Source: Nostoc parmelioides FACHB-3921
Lineage (GTDB): Bacteria > Cyanobacteriota > Cyanobacteriia > Cyanobacteriales > Nostocaceae
Length of the DNA stretch: 64,000 nucleotides
Direction of reading: 5' to 3'
Assembly (NCBI RefSeq): GCF_014696625.1
Contig: NZ_JACJQL010000039.1
Coordinates: 1-64,000, forward strand
Translations under genes and position numbers: made by a program
Part shown: piece after piece, positions 8,799-19,436 of the stretch
How the letters are laid out: every line of letters starts with the position of its first letter
How positions within the stretch are numbered: position 1 is the first letter of the stretch
The notes under the pieces: generated by a model
Databases searched by the model: none
Told to the model about the DNA's origin: nothing
The model's input: only the letters and a program-made list of their open reading frames with translations

Positions 8799-10904
8799 TC
8801 ATGCCAACCCAACGAGAGTAATTAATATATCTATCAATTTAATAGCGATAAACGGTGCAATCACTCCACCTAAGCCATAAATGAGAATATTACGTTGGAG
8901 TAACTGATTGGCTGTTAATGGTCTAAACTCTACACCTTTTAAAGCTAAGGGTATGAGAGCCGGAATAATTAAGGCGTTGTAAATCAGAGCCGACAGCACA
9001 GCAGAATTAGTACTAGTCAAATTCATAATATTCAGGCTTTGCAGATTAGCCGCCGCAAAGATAACCGGAATAATGGCAAAGTATTTAGCAATATCATTAG
9101 CAATAGAAAATGTAGTCAACGCACCACGGGTAATCAGCAATTGTTTACCAATACTGACAATATCAATCAGTTTTGTGGGGTCTGAGTCCAAATCTACCAT
9201 GTTGGCAGCTTCCTTGGCGGCTTGGGTTCCCGTGTTCATGGCTACACCAACATTAGCTTGGGCTAGGGCTGGTGCATCGTTGGTTCCATCTCCCGTCATG
9301 GCTACGAGTTTGCCTTGTGCTTGTTCTCGTTGAATGACGCTGATTTTATCTTCTGGTGTGGCCTCGGCGATAAAGTCATCAACTCCGGCTTCTTGGGCGA
9401 TGACAGAGGCTGTGATGTGGTTATCACCAGTGAGCATAATGGTACGTACACCCATGCGCCGCAACTGGTCAAATCTTTCTCGAATCCCAGATTTAACAAT
9501 GTCTTTTAGGTAAATGACACCATAAATTTCGTTATCTAGGCAAACTGCTAGGGGTGTACCTCCCTGTTGGGAAACTCGCTCATAGGCTGCATCTAATTCT
9601 GGGATAGTTTGCCCATTACGAGAACGTACAAATCCTTGAATCGCACCGACTGCTCCCTTCCGCGCTTCCCGTCCACCAGGTAAATTAGTACCACTCATCC
9701 GTGTTTTAGCAGAAAATTCTACTGCTTGGGCTAGGTTGGGATCAAGGTCATACCTGATACCTAATTTCTCAGCTAGACGGACAATTGATTTACCTTCTGG
9801 CGTATCGTCAAAAACACTAGCAGCCCAAGCAACGCTGGCTAATTGTTCTACAGAGTAACCATTAATAGGAATAAACTCTTCAGCCAAGCGATTACCTAAG
9901 GTGATAGTACCAGTTTTATCTAACACCAGAGTATTAATATCACCACAGGCTTCTACTGCCCGTCCAGAGGTGGCGATGACGTTAAATTGAGCCACTCTAT
10001 CCATACCAGCGATGCCAATAGCGCTGAGTAACCCGCCGATGGTGGTGGGGATCAATGCTACTAATAAGGCAATTAAAGTCGGGACATTAACTGGTGTATC
10101 AGCATAGTAGGCAAATGCAGGTAAGGTGGCAATCACAAATAGAAATACCAAGCTCAAAACTGCCAATAAGACTGTCAACGCGACTTCATTAGGTGTTTTG
10201 CTGCGTTCTGCACCTTCCACTAAGGCAATCATTCGGTCAATAAAACCTTTACCTGGGTCAGATGTCACCCTGACAATAAGTTCATCGGAAATGATGCGTG
10301 TCCCACCAGTGACGGAACTGGCAACATCTGAGCCTGATTCTTTGAGGACTGGGGCAGATTCCCCAGTAATTGCTGATTCATCGACGGAGGCGACACCCAT
10401 AATTACTTCCCCATCGGCGGGAATGATATCGCCAGCTACTACATATACAGTGTCGCCTTGTTTGAGGTTAGTAGAAGGGACTTCTCTAATTGTGCCATCA
10501 GGAGAGAGTTGTTTGGCGATCGCTTCTGATTTAGTTGAGCGCAATGTATCGGCTTGGGCTTTACCTCTACCCTCGGCGACGGCTTCGGCAAAGTTGGCAA
10601 ACCAAACAGTAAAGAACAAAATCCCAGTTAATAACCCGTTGAAAAGATGGGGATTTTTCTGTTGGTTTGGGCCGAATAAGTCGGGATTAATAGTCACTGC
10701 TAAGGTAACAAGTGTTGCTACCCAAACCACAAACATGACTGGGTTTTTAATGGCAGATTTGGGATTGAGTTTAACAAACGCATCCTTAATTGCCCTGGGG
10801 TAAATTCCTTTGGTTTTGATTCTAGCTTTCTTACGTGCTTGTCGGCGATCGCTGGGACGATTGCGGGGGGGTTTAGCTTTCGGGGTAGGTGCCACTGGGT
10901 TCAT
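8799..10904 (-). CDS. kdpB: Potassium-transporting P-type ATPase KdpB (catalytic subunit)
   Basis: The ATP-hydrolysing subunit of the high-affinity K+ uptake pump. The ATG at 10904 (MNPVAPTPK, 701 aa) is preferred to a TTG two codons upstream. The phosphorylation motif DKTGT has its Asp at residue 329. TGES (actuator domain), the nucleotide-binding domain, MLTGDN and [12 protein letters not shown] (hinge) are all present, as are paired membrane segments at both ends. The N-terminus is basic and Pro-rich, which is longer than in E. coli KdpB. About 140 nt of repeat-rich DNA separate it from kdpA. Confidence 0.97.
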   Translation of the reverse strand: MNPVAPTPKAKPPRNRPSDRRQARKKARIKTKGIYPRAIKDAFVKLNPKSAIKNPVMFVVWVATLVTLAVTINPDLFGPNQQKNPHLFNGLLTGILFFTVWFANFAEAVAEGRGKAQADTLRSTKSEAIAKQLSPDGTIREVPSTNLKQGDTVYVVAGDIIPADGEVIMGVASVDESAITGESAPVLKESGSDVASSVTGGTRIISDELIVRVTSDPGKGFIDRMIALVEGAERSKTPNEVALTVLLAVLSLVFLFVIATLPAFAYYADTPVNVPTLIALLVALIPTTIGGLLSAIGIAGMDRVAQFNVIATSGRAVEACGDINTLVLDKTGTITLGNRLAEEFIPINGYSVEQLASVAWAASVFDDTPEGKSIVRLAEKLGIRYDLDPNLAQAVEFSAKTRMSGTNLPGGREARKGAVGAIQGFVRSRNGQTIPELDAAYERVSQQGGTPLAVCLDNEIYGVIYLKDIVKSGIRERFDQLRRMGVRTIMLTGDNHITASVIAQEAGVDDFIAEATPEDKISVIQREQAQGKLVAMTGDGTNDAPALAQANVGVAMNTGTQAAKEAANMVDLDSDPTKLIDIVSIGKQLLITRGALTTFSIANDIAKYFAIIPVIFAAANLQSLNIMNLTSTNSAVLSALIYNALIIPALIPLALKGVEFRPLTANQLLQRNILIYGLGGVIAPFIAIKLIDILITLVGLA

Positions 10905-10919
10905 ATACAATTCAATAGT

Positions 10920-10985
10920 CGATTGTCAGTTGTCAGTTGTCAGTTGTCATTGGTCAATAGTCAATAGTTAATAGTCCATAGTTAT
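10920..10985. repeat. TTGTCAG and TCAATAG heptamer repeats between kdpA and kdpB
   Basis: Tandem heptamers (TTGTCAG three times, then TCAATAG/TTAATAG variants) are followed by a C-rich tract (CCCCTGCCTCCCC...) up to 11040. This is typical Nostoc-group intergenic repeat DNA. It sits within the kdp transcription unit. Confidence 0.75.
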
Positions 10986-11043
10986 TCTTTTTTACTTCCC
11001 CTGCCTCCCCTACCTCTCCTGCGTCCCCTGCCCCCTGCCGCTT

Positions 11044-12729
11044 CTAGCTACCAGAGGCTAGTTTAAAACCTTCGGCGATGGGGCCTAAGGCTAGAACGGG
11101 AAAGAATGTCAAAACCCCCAATATCAACACTATACCGGCGGTAACGGTGGTAAATAGCAAGGAATCGGTTTTGAGAGTTCCTGGGGTTTGGGGTACGGTT
11201 TGCTTACGAGACATACTATCAGCAAGTAGCAGCATGGCAACGATGGGGACGTAGCGGCCTATGAGAATGCTGACGCTGGTGCTGAGATTCCACCACAGGC
11301 TATTGTCTGTCAATCCTTCCAAACCGGAACCATTGTTAGCACTAGCTGAGGCGTATTCGTAAACTACTTGGGAAATACCGTGGAAGCTGGGGTTACTGAT
11401 GCCGGAAAGTGAGAACGGATAAGCTAAAGCGATCGCACTGGGAATTAAGACTACTATGGGGTGAATCAGTAATATGAGGCTGGCGAGAACTATTTCTCGC
11501 TTTTCGATTTTGCGTCCGAAAATTTCTGGGGTACGTCCTACCATGAGTCCGGTGAGGAATACGGTGAGAATCAGGTAAATGAATAGGTAAGCAGTGCCGG
11601 TTCCCTGACCACCCCAAATAATTTGCAAGAATAAGTTAAATAAAGTGGCAAATAGCCCTTGAGGCATTAAGGAATCGTGCATTCCATTGACTGCACCGCA
11701 CATGGTAGCGGTTGTCATGACTGCCCAAAGTGCCGTTTCCGCCCAACCAAAACGGACTTCTTTGCCTTCTAAATTGGGCTGTTCGATTCCTAAAGTGTTA
11801 TTAACTAACGGGTTTCCTTGGAGTTCGCCACCTGCGGCTACCCATACCAGGATTACAAAGACAACAAATACCATCCAGAATAATAGCCAAGCTTGTTTGA
11901 TGTTTTTGGCAAATACACCATAGGTATAAATCATGGCTGCGGGGATCGCAATCATGGCGATGGTTTCAATTAAGTTAGTCAAGCCGTTGGGATTTTCAAA
12001 GGGGTGGGCGGAGTTAGCTGCAAAAAAACCGCCGCCGTTTTCTCCCAACATTTTGATCATCTCAAAGGATGCTACTGGGCCTCTAGCAATGTACTGGGTT
12101 CCTCCCTCTAAGGTAGTAATGGTCAAGGTTTCACCGATTGTTTGCGGTACACCTAACAAAACTAAGGCGATCGCACCAATTACCGAGATGGGCAATAATA
12201 TTCTAGTGATCCCACGGGTAAGGTCAACATAGTAGTTCCCCAGTTTTCTGCCTGTTAAGCCACGGATAAAGGCAATACCCACAGCTAAACCAGTGGCGGC
12301 TGAGGTAAACATCAAAAATCCCAAGGCTGCTACTTGGGAGAAGTAACTGAGGGTTGTTTCGCCTGCGTAGTGTTGTTGATCAGTATTGGTGACAAATGAA
12401 ATTACTGTATGCAGGACGATATCCCAGCTAGGCACACCTAAACCGTTGGGATTCCAAGGTAATAACCTCTGAAAATATATCAACGAATATACTAAAATTC
12501 CCATGAACAAATTGGTGTATAGTATTGCGCGGATATACTGCCAACCAGTCATCTCATCTTTAGGACGGACACCTGATATTACATAGACACTGCGCTCTAT
12601 GGGATTCATTACACGATCAAGTATTGTTCTTTCTCCCAAGAACACACGGGCTATGTATCTACCTAAAACCGGAGTAATTGCTATGACAATGCACAGCGTT
12701 AAGCCAATTTGTAACAAACCTTGTCCCAT
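11044..12729 (-). CDS. kdpA: Potassium-transporting ATPase KdpA (K+-binding channel-like subunit)
   Basis: A 561-aa polytopic membrane protein that selects and conducts K+ in the Kdp pump. Length and motifs fit the family: [42 protein letters not shown] and [15 protein letters not shown], which are the filter-like loops. About ten membrane segments are visible. It is the first gene of the cluster kdpA-kdpB-kdpG-kdpC-kdpD; the promoter must lie in the 500-bp region upstream shared with the divergent monooxygenase gene. Confidence 0.97.
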   Translation of the reverse strand: MGQGLLQIGLTLCIVIAITPVLGRYIARVFLGERTILDRVMNPIERSVYVISGVRPKDEMTGWQYIRAILYTNLFMGILVYSLIYFQRLLPWNPNGLGVPSWDIVLHTVISFVTNTDQQHYAGETTLSYFSQVAALGFLMFTSAATGLAVGIAFIRGLTGRKLGNYYVDLTRGITRILLPISVIGAIALVLLGVPQTIGETLTITTLEGGTQYIARGPVASFEMIKMLGENGGGFFAANSAHPFENPNGLTNLIETIAMIAIPAAMIYTYGVFAKNIKQAWLLFWMVFVVFVILVWVAAGGELQGNPLVNNTLGIEQPNLEGKEVRFGWAETALWAVMTTATMCGAVNGMHDSLMPQGLFATLFNLFLQIIWGGQGTGTAYLFIYLILTVFLTGLMVGRTPEIFGRKIEKREIVLASLILLIHPIVVLIPSAIALAYPFSLSGISNPSFHGISQVVYEYASASANNGSGLEGLTDNSLWWNLSTSVSILIGRYVPIVAMLLLADSMSRKQTVPQTPGTLKTDSLLFTTVTAGIVLILGVLTFFPVLALGPIAEGFKLASGS

Positions 12730-13231
12730 TTATTTCACGCCCAATTCCAATTGAGTGCTATGCCGTTAATTATTTAGATATAAAAAATAACCTGTTTGCT
12801 GATGAGAGTGTGAGCAATTTGGCAACTTCTCGGTTAACCACAATTCAACCTACACACCTTACTTGTTTCAACCATTACTATTTCTTGGATACTGTTTAAA
12901 GTGTCCATCAAGAATATTTAAATTTTACTTTTACTCATATTTTTGATTGTGAATACATTTGTTTATACAATACATCCTCAAGATTGGCTACTTTATAATC
13001 TGTGATATTTACTTGCTCAAAACTAAATTGTAAGTATAATATTACACGCATTGCGATAGATACTTAAGAAAAAAATACGATAAAAATCAAATTCTCTACC
13101 CTCAGTTTGATTAACATTTTCACTTATTCAATCAGAAATTTAATTTCAATACCGAGAAATAGGATCTAATTTTAGATCAGCTTGAGAATTAGTATACTAA
13201 AAATAATAACTGCTATATAACTAAAAAATAT
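12730..13231. promoter_or_regulatory. Divergent intergenic region between kdpA and the FAD monooxygenase
   Basis: 502 bp, AT-rich, with no ORF. It should hold the kdp promoter (minus) and the monooxygenase promoter (plus). A small palindrome GATCTA-ATTT-TAGATC lies near 13164-13179, close to the monooxygenase start. No KdpE-type operator could be identified by eye. Confidence 0.5.
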
Positions 13232-14758
13232 ATGTTAGAACAAGAATTATTAATAGCTAATGAACCTAAATATTATCAGCAAAATATTTTAATCATAGGT
13301 GGCGGCCCTTCAGGTCTTGCTACCGCATTAATTCTAGCTAAAAGGGGTTGGAAAAATATTACTGTATTGGAACAGCGAGCCACAGCCGATTATTATGAAC
13401 CTGACAAGTCATTTAATTATTCAATAGATGGTCGGGGACAAAAGTTAACAGATTATCTGGGAATCACCTCTATCCTGGCAATGCTAGGTGTTTCATCTCA
13501 AGAATTTTACTTAACCAGGATTGCCCCTAACGGCAGCAGAAAATCATCAAAGTTGCCTATTATAGACCCTCAACGAAAAACTGCTTATTGGATTACCAGA
13601 AAAGCTTTTGTGGGGATGTTATATCAGCAGATTGAACAGCATTGGAACGAATATATAAAAGTTCTATTCAATGCTAAGTGTGTCAAAATTAATAAATTAG
13701 CTATCAATAATGAAGTAGAGAAATTAGAAGTTCTTGCTCAGGTAGGTAACGATAATTTCGTCAAATTTGAGCCTAGTCTTTTAGTTGGGTGTGATGGTCT
13801 GCGCTCAGTTGTCCGTAATACTTTAGCAGAGTGGGACACTTCTGGATTGCACAAATTTCAGATGCAGCAGTTACTCTCCGCTAGCTCTGGTTTAAGGTAT
13901 AAAGTGTTAAGCTTGCCACCGAAGCCATCTTTGGATCATCGTGGTGAAGAATATGCTGTGAGCGAAATGGCTTATATTGTCCTGGGAGCTTTACGTAATC
14001 GCCAGCGTTATTTAAGGCTCGGTTTACTACCCGTAAAAAACCCGGAGGAACCAAGAACCGCGAATGTAATCGCCTTACCAGACCATGAAGTGTGGCAATT
14101 GCAGGATGGTGAGGCAATTTACAGGTTTTTCGAGAAATCCTTTCCCCAGTTGCCCATACGTAAAATATTATCCTTTGAAGAAGCAGACCGATTTGCCAAA
14201 AGTGAAGGCGGTTATTTCCCTAAACCCCAATACTGTACTGGATTGCAATTTTTATTGAGACACAAGCCGGAAAGTAAAGATACTTCTGCTGTTGGGGTAG
14301 TGTTGTTAGGCGACACTATCCATTGCTTTCCGCCAGATATTGGACAGGGGGTAAATGCGGCGTTAGAAGATGTTTGTGTTTTGAATGAGGCGCTTGCTCA
14401 GAGTCATGATAACCTCTCGCAGGCACTACCTTTATATGAATCTTTGCGCCTTGCTGATGTCAAAGCTGTCACCAAGCTGGCTCAAATCGCCTTTCCCTGG
14501 CAATATGGTCAAAATCCCTTCCGCACAAAGCTATGGAGTATCAACTTTTTTCTCAGACTTGTACTTAGTCGTCTGTTACCCTTCCTATTTCATCCACCAG
14601 CATTTTTCCTCATCCAAAATTATCGGCTTTCCTACCAAGAAATCTTGGATAAAGTCGAACGTACCAGCCAGAATTTATACTTACTGGGGCTAGTACTTGG
14701 GTGCGGATTATTGTTTGCAGGTGGTCGCTGGCTATTTGTAGCCTCACATAATATTTAA
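13232..14758 (+). CDS. FAD-dependent monooxygenase, kynurenine 3-monooxygenase/UbiH-like
   Basis: A 508-aa flavoprotein hydroxylase. The N-terminal Rossmann fold reads ILIIGGGPSGLATALILAKRG (GxGxxG equivalent at residues 23-28). The middle has LVGCDGLRSVVR (DG motif) and the second FAD motif VVLLGDTIHCFPPDIGQGVNAALED. The spacing and the FPP..GQG.NA.LED form resemble kynurenine 3-monooxygenase more than salicylate hydroxylase. A hydrophobic C-terminal helix (LYLLGLVLGCGLLFAGG) suggests membrane attachment. The substrate cannot be read from sequence. Its last 15 bp overlap the 3' end of priA on the other strand. Confidence 0.85.
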   Translation: MLEQELLIANEPKYYQQNILIIGGGPSGLATALILAKRGWKNITVLEQRATADYYEPDKSFNYSIDGRGQKLTDYLGITSILAMLGVSSQEFYLTRIAPNGSRKSSKLPIIDPQRKTAYWITRKAFVGMLYQQIEQHWNEYIKVLFNAKCVKINKLAINNEVEKLEVLAQVGNDNFVKFEPSLLVGCDGLRSVVRNTLAEWDTSGLHKFQMQQLLSASSGLRYKVLSLPPKPSLDHRGEEYAVSEMAYIVLGALRNRQRYLRLGLLPVKNPEEPRTANVIALPDHEVWQLQDGEAIYRFFEKSFPQLPIRKILSFEEADRFAKSEGGYFPKPQYCTGLQFLLRHKPESKDTSAVGVVLLGDTIHCFPPDIGQGVNAALEDVCVLNEALAQSHDNLSQALPLYESLRLADVKAVTKLAQIAFPWQYGQNPFRTKLWSINFFLRLVLSRLLPFLFHPPAFFLIQNYRLSYQEILDKVERTSQNLYLLGLVLGCGLLFAGGRWLFVASHNI

Positions 14759-17263
14759 CGGGTCTACATCTATAGTTAAGCTGACACCATCAGGACAAAG
14801 TAGGCGTACTTCGTCCCAGTCTGGTAATTGGGGTAGTGCTTCGGGGGCAAACTTGAGTAATATTTGCCAGCGATAACGGTTTGCTACCCGCATCACACTA
14901 GCTGGTGCTGGGCCTAATAATTCAAATCCTGGGTTAGCACTTAAGACTGTGGCGATCGCACCAGCTGTATTCTGTACTTGAATAGGATCAAAGCTACTCA
15001 GCCGCAATAAAATTAACCTGCCATAAGGCGGATAATTCAGGGCTTGCCGTTGTTCCAATTCTGCCTTCACAAAAGATTGATAATTGTGATATTTGACTGC
15101 TTCAATTACTGGATGTTCTGGTGTGTAAGTTTGCATAATCACCCTACCAGGGTCATCACCTCTGCCAGCCCTACCCGCTACCTGCGTGAGGGTTTGAAAT
15201 GCCCGTTCACTGGCGCGATAATCTGACAAGTTCAACAGTCCATCGGCCGCAACAACACCCACAAGTGTCACCTGGGGCAAATCTAACCCCTTAGTTAACA
15301 TTTGCGTCCCCACTAATAAATTCGCTTCCCCATTGGCAAACTGAGTCAGTAGGGTACGATGTGCGCCTTTGTTGCGGGTGGTGTCACTATCAAAACGGAT
15401 ATATTTCAACCCCGGAAACTGTCGGCTTAATTCCTGGGCGACTCGTTGAGTACCACTACCAAAAAATTTCAGGTAAGGTGAACTGCATTCTGGGCAGTGT
15501 TTGGGATGCACACTTACATAATTACAGTAATGACAGCGCAACAATTGAGGCGCGCCTGCTTCTGTCTGGTGATACGCCAGGGATACATCACAGTGGGGAC
15601 ACTCCACTACATATCCACAACTACGACACGACACAAAGGTACTATGTCCCCGACGATGGATAAATAAAATTCCCTGTCTTCCTGTTTGTTCCAGGTGTTG
15701 TAAAGCTTCTTGTAATGACCGACTAAATATAGAGCGATTCCCATCCTGCAACTCTTGCCGCATATCAATTATCTCTACTGGTGGTAGGGGGCGGGAGTTG
15801 ATACGTTCGGGCAGGGGGGAGTAGAGAGTAGGGCTGTTGACTGTTGACTGTTGACTGTTGACTGTTGACTGTTGACTCACGCTTACCCAACTTTCTAAGG
15901 AAGGTGTGGCGGAACCTAAAACCAAGGGACAGTTTTCTAGTTCTGCACGCCATTGGGCGACGGTGCGGGCGTGATAGGTAGGGATGGGGGAGTCTTGTTT
16001 AAAGCTAGAGTCGTGTTCTTCGTCGAGGATAATTAAACCCAAGTTGGGTAAGGGTGCGAAGATGGCGCTACGTGTGCCGATGACAATTTGGGGCGTGCCA
16101 GTGAGCATTTGCCGCCAAGTGTCGTAGCGTTCACCGTCGGAGAGGGCGCTGTGATAAACGCTGATTTTATTGTTGCCAAAACGGGCGCGGAAACGGTCTG
16201 TGAGTTGGGGTGTGAGGCCGATTTCTGGGACTAATACTAGGGCTGATTTGCCTTGTGCGAGTATTGGAGCGATCGCTTGTAAATATACTTCTGTTTTGCC
16301 GGAACCTGTGACTCCGTGCAACAATACTTGAGCAAATCCATTTAACTTTTGGATAGTTGCTAAGGCATTCTCTTGAGCAATATTTAATAACTTCGGTGTA
16401 TCTAAATCTAATACTTGCCCTTGTTCTGTCCGCAATACCTCTCTTTCTTCTATAGCAATGTAACCTTTTTGTTCCATCGACTTCAGGGTAGAGGAACTGG
16501 TACTACAAATTTGTAACAATTCACTGTGCCATAGCTCACCGCCACGTCTCCGCAATACTTCTAAAATCTCCCTTTGACGGTTGGTTAAATCACGATCAAC
16601 TGTATCAATTAATATGACTGCTTTTTGCAATTTTGGGCGATTTGTCCGGGGCGGTTCTAAGTAACTTTCTACTAAACCTATGCGTAATAATTCCCGCATC
16701 CCTCGATAAGTAGCTTTAACTTTTTGTTGCAAATAATGGAAACTATAATCTCCTGATGGTTGGGATTGTAGTAGTTGGAGAATTTGCTGCGCTGGGGGGC
16801 TTAAAAAAGCAAATGATAATTGCTCATTTTGTCTTTTTATCAAGCGGACGCGACGTTGCGATCGCCCTAATAATCCTGGTGGTAATGCTGCTCTGATTAC
16901 CTGAATTAAAGGTGTGTAGTAATATGACGCTACTCTATTTAATAATTCCCAATAAGCACTAGCAAAAAACCCGGAAGTTACGACATCCTCTACTTCCCTT
17001 ATCTTGTCTGGAGCTAGATCAATGTTGGGTTCTGCCAATAAACGAATGGCGATCGCTCCCAATTGCTGGGAGCCAAAAGGTACACTTAATATATCCCCAG
17101 GTCTGATTTCTAACTGAATGGGTATTCGGTAAGTGAATAATCCTGAATTACCAGGAAAGTCTACTAATACTTCGACATACTGATTTTTATTGGTTGTTAC
17201 TCGGTAGAATTCCTGATTTTCATTCACTACTAAATCCAGGGAATTGATGTCATTAATATACAT
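14744..17263 (-). CDS. priA: Primosomal protein N' (replication restart helicase PriA)
   Basis: An 839-aa 3'-to-5' helicase that reloads the replisome at stalled forks. The N-terminal 3'-DNA-binding domain (VLVDFPGNSGLFTYRIP) is followed by helicase motif I GVTGSGKTEVYL, the DEEHD box, LGSATPSLES, then zinc-binding Cys clusters (CRSCGYVVECPHC and CHYCNY...CPECSS) and motifs V/VI (LVGTQMLTKGLDLP, QVAGRAGRG). It is longer than E. coli PriA (732 aa) partly because of an in-frame repeat tract encoding QQSTVNSQQSTVNS between LESW and RPLPPVEI. It converges on the monooxygenase with a 15-bp overlap. Confidence 0.97.
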   Translation of the reverse strand: MYINDINSLDLVVNENQEFYRVTTNKNQYVEVLVDFPGNSGLFTYRIPIQLEIRPGDILSVPFGSQQLGAIAIRLLAEPNIDLAPDKIREVEDVVTSGFFASAYWELLNRVASYYYTPLIQVIRAALPPGLLGRSQRRVRLIKRQNEQLSFAFLSPPAQQILQLLQSQPSGDYSFHYLQQKVKATYRGMRELLRIGLVESYLEPPRTNRPKLQKAVILIDTVDRDLTNRQREILEVLRRRGGELWHSELLQICSTSSSTLKSMEQKGYIAIEEREVLRTEQGQVLDLDTPKLLNIAQENALATIQKLNGFAQVLLHGVTGSGKTEVYLQAIAPILAQGKSALVLVPEIGLTPQLTDRFRARFGNNKISVYHSALSDGERYDTWRQMLTGTPQIVIGTRSAIFAPLPNLGLIILDEEHDSSFKQDSPIPTYHARTVAQWRAELENCPLVLGSATPSLESWVSVSQQSTVNSQQSTVNSPTLYSPLPERINSRPLPPVEIIDMRQELQDGNRSIFSRSLQEALQHLEQTGRQGILFIHRRGHSTFVSCRSCGYVVECPHCDVSLAYHQTEAGAPQLLRCHYCNYVSVHPKHCPECSSPYLKFFGSGTQRVAQELSRQFPGLKYIRFDSDTTRNKGAHRTLLTQFANGEANLLVGTQMLTKGLDLPQVTLVGVVAADGLLNLSDYRASERAFQTLTQVAGRAGRGDDPGRVIMQTYTPEHPVIEAVKYHNYQSFVKAELEQRQALNYPPYGRLILLRLSSFDPIQVQNTAGAIATVLSANPGFELLGPAPASVMRVANRYRWQILLKFAPEALPQLPDWDEVRLLCPDGVSLTIDVDPLNIM
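15835..15876. repeat. Six tandem TGTTGAC heptamers inside priA
   Basis: Six perfect copies (42 bp, 14 codons) lie inside the priA reading frame. The same heptamer is otherwise intergenic in this window (for example 7414, 55861). Because 42 is divisible by three, the insertion keeps the frame; a copy-number change other than by three units would break it. Confidence 0.95.
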
Positions 17264-18066
17264 AGTTCTTGAATTTTAAAGATAAATATTCTTATTGCCT
17301 TAAACTCAGTCCGTAAAGTTCTCTTAGCTCGTTATATTTTAATTTTTCTTTCTTTAGAATAAAATTGTAATTCAAAATACTTTTATTAGTTATGATACTT
17401 GATAAGTTTCCTCTTATGTAATCTACTAGACAAATTAAAACCAACCATACGTGCAATAAATATTTGAAGTCCAATATAAAAAATAAAACTATCTACCTGT
17501 CTATTTCTGAAATAGTTCATCTAACTACTAAATAGGGAATAGCCTTTTTTCCGCCCATTGATAGATATTCATTCCTTTGTCTCTATGAGATGCTTTTATA
17601 CAAACAATTTTGTGGGATTAGTAAATTGCCTAACTATTAGCATTTAGAAAAACAACCAAGCAACTGATTAACTTTAAACCAACAAATATTATGATTGCAG
17701 TTATGTCTCTCAACGAATAAAGCTAGAAAACTTTATAAAAGTATATAATTATTAAAAATAGAGGGGACTTTTCCCATATTTTTTTCTAATTGTTAATTTA
17801 GAGAAAGGTTGAGGGGGTTTAACAGATTAAATGATTAATAAAAAAATAAGCAATATATCTGTTGGAAACTGAGAAAATAAAATTTGGGTGCAAAACTAAA
17901 TATTTCTAAGAATTCTAATATAGTAGCAGCAGCTATAAACAGGTGGCTAGGAGTTATTTTTAACTGCTAGAAATTGATTACATGAACCTAAAATTTGCTA
18001 CTTAGGAGACACAAATTTAGTTAGGAAAAACAAAAATTCTCAGTAGTTAGCAGTTGTCGTGAAAAT
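17264..18066. promoter_or_regulatory. Divergent region between priA and the sigma factor gene, 803 bp
   Basis: AT-rich, no convincing ORF (a 60-codon minus-strand frame at 17292-17474 has no family resemblance). It should contain the promoters for priA and for the sigma factor gene; the long leader before 18067 suggests regulated transcription. No clear binding motif was found by eye. Confidence 0.5.
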
Positions 18067-19239
18067 ATGTACCAAACAAAGCATGAATCCCTCAAGGAAA
18101 CTATGAATATTGCTGAATTGGGAACAATGGAAATAATAGAGAGCGTTGTAGAACATGAAGAACACTCTCTTGATGCTTTAGAACTGATAATAGAAGAAGA
18201 ACCCCCAATAACAGAGAATTTAGACTCAGAGGAACGCGATAGCGGAGATGAAATGGCGGCTGCCCGGCCTTCGGGATACAATAAAACCGAGCATGATGAT
18301 GCAGTAGGTGCGTTCTTTAAAGAAATGGCACGTTATCCACTGCTAAAACCCGATGAAGAGGTGGAATTAGCCAGAAGAGTCAGATTTTTAGAAGAAGTTA
18401 GAGATTTACAAGCAGATTTGCAATTACAATTAGGGCAACATCCAACAAAAGCCCAAGTAGCTGCTCAATTAGAGATAACAGAAAAACAATTAGAAAATCG
18501 ATTGTATCAAGGTCGAGTGGCGAAGCGTAAAATGATTCGCTCGAACTTGAGATTAGTAGTATCAATTGCCAAGCGATATCTAAATCGGGGAGTACCTTTT
18601 CTCGATTTAATTCAAGAAGGTGCAATGGGATTGAATCGAGCTACAGAAAAATTTGACCCCGATAAAGGATATAAGTTTTCTACTTACGCTTACTGGTGGA
18701 TTAGACAAGCAATTACGAGAGCGATCGCTAATGATGCCAGAACCATCCGCCTACCCATTCATATTGTAGAAAAACTCAACAAACTCAAAAAAGCCCAACG
18801 GGAACTCAAACAAAAATTCAGCCGCAACCCTTCCGAAGCAGAAATGGCCGAAGCTTTGGAAATTAGCGTCCCACAACTGCGCCAACTGCAACAACTCCGG
18901 CGACAAGCCCTCTCCCTCAACCACCGTGTCGGTAAAGAAGAAGATACCGAACTGATGGATTTATTAGAAGATGAGGATAACTTATCTCCGGAAGCAAAAA
19001 TGAACGAAAACATGATGCGTCAGGAGATTTGGGAAGTTTTAGGCGATGTCCTCACCCCCAGAGAAAAAGACGTAATTTCTCTACGCTATGGTTTGACAAC
19101 TAGCGAACCTTGCACCCTGGAGGAAGTCGGGAATATGTTCAACTTATCCCGCGAACGAGTCCGCCAAATTCAAAGCAAAGCCATGCGTAAATTACGCCGC
19201 CCACACATAGCCAAACGTCTGAAAGGTTGGTTAATTTGA
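18067..19239 (+). CDS. sigE: Group 2 RNA polymerase sigma factor, SigE-like
   Basis: A 390-aa sigma-70 family protein. An acidic N-terminus (about 1-80) is followed by region 1.2/2.1 (DAVGAFFKEMARYPLL), region 2.2-2.4 (FLDLIQEGAMGLNRATEKFDP, FSTYAYWWIRQAITRAI), region 3 and region 4 with the HTH (CTLEEVGNMFNLSRERVRQIQ). It lacks the long N-terminus of group 1 SigA-type factors. The neighbourhood (priA, GNAT gene, petJ) fits my memory of the sigE locus of Nostoc sp. PCC 7120, which supports the symbol. ATG 18067 gives the longest product; ATG 18103 has a better AAGGA ribosome site and cannot be excluded. Confidence 0.88.
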   Translation: MYQTKHESLKETMNIAELGTMEIIESVVEHEEHSLDALELIIEEEPPITENLDSEERDSGDEMAAARPSGYNKTEHDDAVGAFFKEMARYPLLKPDEEVELARRVRFLEEVRDLQADLQLQLGQHPTKAQVAAQLEITEKQLENRLYQGRVAKRKMIRSNLRLVVSIAKRYLNRGVPFLDLIQEGAMGLNRATEKFDPDKGYKFSTYAYWWIRQAITRAIANDARTIRLPIHIVEKLNKLKKAQRELKQKFSRNPSEAEMAEALEISVPQLRQLQQLRRQALSLNHRVGKEEDTELMDLLEDEDNLSPEAKMNENMMRQEIWEVLGDVLTPREKDVISLRYGLTTSEPCTLEEVGNMFNLSRERVRQIQSKAMRKLRRPHIAKRLKGWLI

Positions 19240-19436
19240 GCTAGGAACTGGGGATCAGAGTTGGGATTTTAGTATTTTTACTTAGGACTCATAACTAACC
19301 TGACCATTTTTTATTCTGCCAAGAGTCACGAGTTAAAGAAATTACAGGACACACGTACCCCGTGAAAGACGATGGCGTTCCACCCACCGTAGGCGATCGC
19401 TTAAACTATTGACTGTGGACTATCGACTATGAATAA

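Noticed and set aside
10126-10803. 225-codon plus-strand frame opposite kdpB
   Set aside because: It lies wholly antisense to a clear P-type ATPase gene, has low-complexity Thr/Ser content and no family resemblance.
17292-17474. 60-codon minus-strand frame upstream of sigE
   Set aside because: Lys/Leu/Asn-rich translation of AT-rich DNA with no ribosome site or recognisable domain.
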